Source: Petrosia ficiformis
Lineage: Eukaryota; Porifera; Demospongiae; Haplosclerida; Petrosiidae
Reading direction: 5' to 3'
DNA: 64,000 bases
Assembly: GCA_947044365.1 (NCBI GenBank)
Contig: OX345636.1
Location: forward strand, 52,989,746-53,053,745
The notes under the pieces are model-generated. The model ran no database searches, was not told the origin of the DNA, and was given only the letters and a program-made list of their open reading frames with translations. The number at the start of each line of letters is the position of its first letter. The first letter of the stretch is position 1. Positions 61,700 to 64,000 of the stretch are shown one piece after another. The position numbers and the translations under genes were made by a program.

Positions 61700-62620
61700 G
61701 CCTTCGAGAAAGCTTAGATCTCATTGATATTGATATCCTCAGCCACTTCCTGTATAGAGCGAACATGCTGCAGCATAGGTGATGTTCTTCTTTATACTTA
61801 TCATCCTTTTGATCTCTTTTGCTATAATTATTATCATACTGAATTGAACAAGCCTCATAATCATGCCTGTATATGCTGTAATGTGAACATCCTTCCTTTA
61901 TCATCCTTTTGATGTCTTTTGCTAAAAATATTTTTATACTGAACAAAACCATAATCATGCCTAATATTCTGTAATTTAAAAGTATAAAAATGTAGTTAAC
62001 AATTAGTTGTAATTTTTATTTGCACAATTATGAACTAGTCATTCAAAAAACAAGAATAATTATAATGAAAACAATATTCAAAGAACCTGTATGGATATTA
62101 AAACAGAAAAAACACACATGCATGTACTTCAGCAACAAAACTAACTATACAACCACCTCAGAGTGTATATAACATTATATATATTGGTAGCTACAGTAAA
62201 TAGCATAGTAAATGTACTTGTATTATATGTGTAAGGTTGTATGAAAGTTCATGGGTTTAATTTTGTTACTAGCTAAAGTCATTCATGTTCACCATGTGCT
62301 CAGAAATGTTTTTACAAATTTAGTTTGAAAGGACCAACAATCTTTTTACCTGCACCATTTTCAAATAATTATCTTTTCCGTCCTTTTTTTTGTGTATGTA
62401 AACTTTCAATTCATTCCTTCATTATTGAGTCACAGTATAATCATGTATTAACCTTATAACATTAAAATATACACTATACTACATATAAAGTCATCATTTT
62501 AATTTTGAGGTGATTGTGAATATTAATGTGAACAGACTCGAGGTACCATTCCAATCTTGTTCATGTGTATCAGTTTTTTTGGTTTTATTAATTTTTAAAA
62601 ACATTAATTTTATTATTTTT
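61700..62620. repeat. Scrap of beta-propeller gene plus duplicated upstream flank
   Basis: At 61715–61765 the sequence atatcctcagccacttcctgta matches the coding 3' end near 59338. It runs directly into tgatgttcttctttatac, which matches the promoter flank near 60905. Beyond that, it parallels 43446–44620. So the copy has lost its whole middle and keeps both ends. Confidence 0.65.
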
Positions 62621-62927
62621 TATAATTATAATTAAGCCCTGAGTTTACATACCTTGACAATAATTATGTTAATTATAAGCCCTTGTTGAATTATCATGAT
62701 GAAGTCAGGGCTTGTTTACAAAGATCAAATGAACTCAAGGCATTTATTTTAGAGTTTCACCACAAGGGCTTTGAAGCCTTTTTTGTGAAATTCAATTCCT
62801 AAATTAATTTAATTGCCACAGCCACAAATTTATAGAGTAAAATGCTGCAGGCACTTATGGTAAAGTTAATTTGATTTGTTGGAATATGTACAAGCCCTGA
62901 GTTCATGTGTCATGATGTCACCATTAA

Positions 62928-63215
62928 ACCTTAGAGGACTGAGCTTGTTTTTCAACATTCTTCCCATTTCCAACACTGGTGACTCTATTGCATATATTTT
63001 GGCCACCGTTCACTTTCTCTACCCCAAACTTGGCTCCTTTTCCGACATGGAGTACTACTTCTACCAACTTGCTTACCGGGACCTGAAAGTCCCCAAGCGC
63101 TTCGTAGGATTAAATCAAATGCTGTGCTCTCCCTTTTCTGACTGGAACTGTGGCAAACAAAATGGCCCCACTGCATGTTGGTACCAGCTACACCCACGAT
63201 TTCAGGTTTTACATC
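62928..63215 (-). mobile_element. Second copy of the piggyBac-like element (one end lost)
   Basis: After a TTAA at 62924–62927 it reads ACCTTAGAGGACTGAGCTTG, like one end of the element at 3100–3652, and shares its interior in inverse orientation (frame LPISNTGDSIAY, LYPKLGSFSDMEYYFYQLAY). Homology stops near 63215 without a second end. Confidence 0.7.
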
Positions 63216-63760
63216 AAGGGAAATGTACGGAAGCCAAGAGCGACATACACGTTCATGTTCACGTTCATGTTTGAGCACGTTGCGTCATGCACTAGCGACA
63301 TATAAAATGAAGAGAGGCTTAAAAATAAGGCGTGGGCGTAACTGCACCCACAACTCAAACAACATGGATGATAACCCTAACGATCCCAGGGCCTAAACTG
63401 AATTTAACTTACTTTGTTGGATAGATCCACCTTTTTTTGTTTGGCTACAATGACGTATCGATAGTAGACCTGAAAATATCAGTATAGTACCGCCCATCAT
63501 TATAGCTCCGTTGCTGCATTTATAAATTTAGTCTCGCGTAGCCAGCCGAGGGCGAGGGGGAGCTGAAGCCCCCCCCGCTTTTGAGAACTCATCAAAATTC
63601 AGTACAATGAACGACCCCCTGATTTATTTTAACTTTTTTGATGAAATATTTATGAAGGATGGAGGAAATCAATAAATTTACTGAAGTGATGCATATTTGA
63701 CTGGGACTATAACTGTCCACACATTGCCCCCCCCACTTCAATATTGCTTCCTACCCCACT

Positions 63761-63823
63761 GGTCAGTACGAGTATGACTTTCACATTGTAACTTACAATG
63801 TGAAAGTCATACTCGTACTGACC
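63761..63823. repeat. 63-bp perfect palindrome
   Basis: A 31-nt arm starting ggtcagtacgagtatgac, a single C, then the exact reverse complement ending gtcatactcgtactgacc. No open frame. Confidence 0.95.
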
Positions 63824-64000
63824 AAACAAATTTGATTGGCTTTGCACAAATCTTCCAGTAAAAACATTTCCCCCAGACTATCTTATATAGACATTTCCTC
63901 ATTTTAGCGATACATTAGCCGCAAGAGACTTAATTATAATTTTTGCGTGGGCGTGACCGGATGGGGACGAGATCGAGACTAACCCTACCATACCATAAAT

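Overview
The window looks like nuclear DNA of an early-branching invertebrate animal, most likely a marine sponge. It is AT-rich and has short GT–AG introns. It carries a Death-domain plus ankyrin-repeat gene and a heparan-sulfate 6-O-sulfotransferase-like gene, and it is crowded with foldback/MITE, piggyBac-like, KDZ-like and non-LTR debris. The species call is inference; nothing in the window fixes it.

Layout. (1) 1–21.8 kb, minus strand: two head-to-tail paralogous multi-exon genes. The downstream one (49–6574) is cut by the window start. The upstream one (7405–21834) can be followed through 12 phase-compatible exons to a stop, giving about 1371 codons. Its order is a Death-fold-like N-terminus, an acidic linker, a class-3-lipase-like module, a beta-rich region, a long middle region and a C-terminal P-loop GTPase. 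The partial copy keeps the lipase nucleophile elbow GFSVGG. The long copy has lost the Ser-Val codons of that elbow. (2) 22.5–25.1 kb, plus strand: an intronless Death-domain plus about 14 ankyrin-repeat protein, divergent from the long lipase–GTPase gene. (3) 25.2–41.7 kb: a near-perfect inverted repeat (7.4-kb arms after correction, 853-bp spacer). Each arm carries the same three-exon stefin (type-1 cystatin)-like gene. The left arm holds a 200-N gap whose two flanks are the same 606 bp, so that gap is an unmerged contig overlap. (4) 41.7–52.4 kb: truncated non-LTR retroelements in both orientations, a decayed copy of a beta-propeller gene, KDZ-like transposase remains and MITEs. (5) 53.5–54.6 kb, minus: an intact HS6ST-like sulfotransferase. 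(6) 54.6–58.7 kb: nested transposon remains, including a dead piggyBac transposase with an altered catalytic Asp. (7) 59.3–60.8 kb, minus: an intact, intronless, TATA-box-driven PQQ-like beta-propeller gene, followed by paralogous debris and more MITEs.

Together the left third looks like an innate-sensing type locus (Death-fold, lipase-like and GTPase modules beside a Death–ankyrin protein). This is an inference from domain content, not a demonstrated function.
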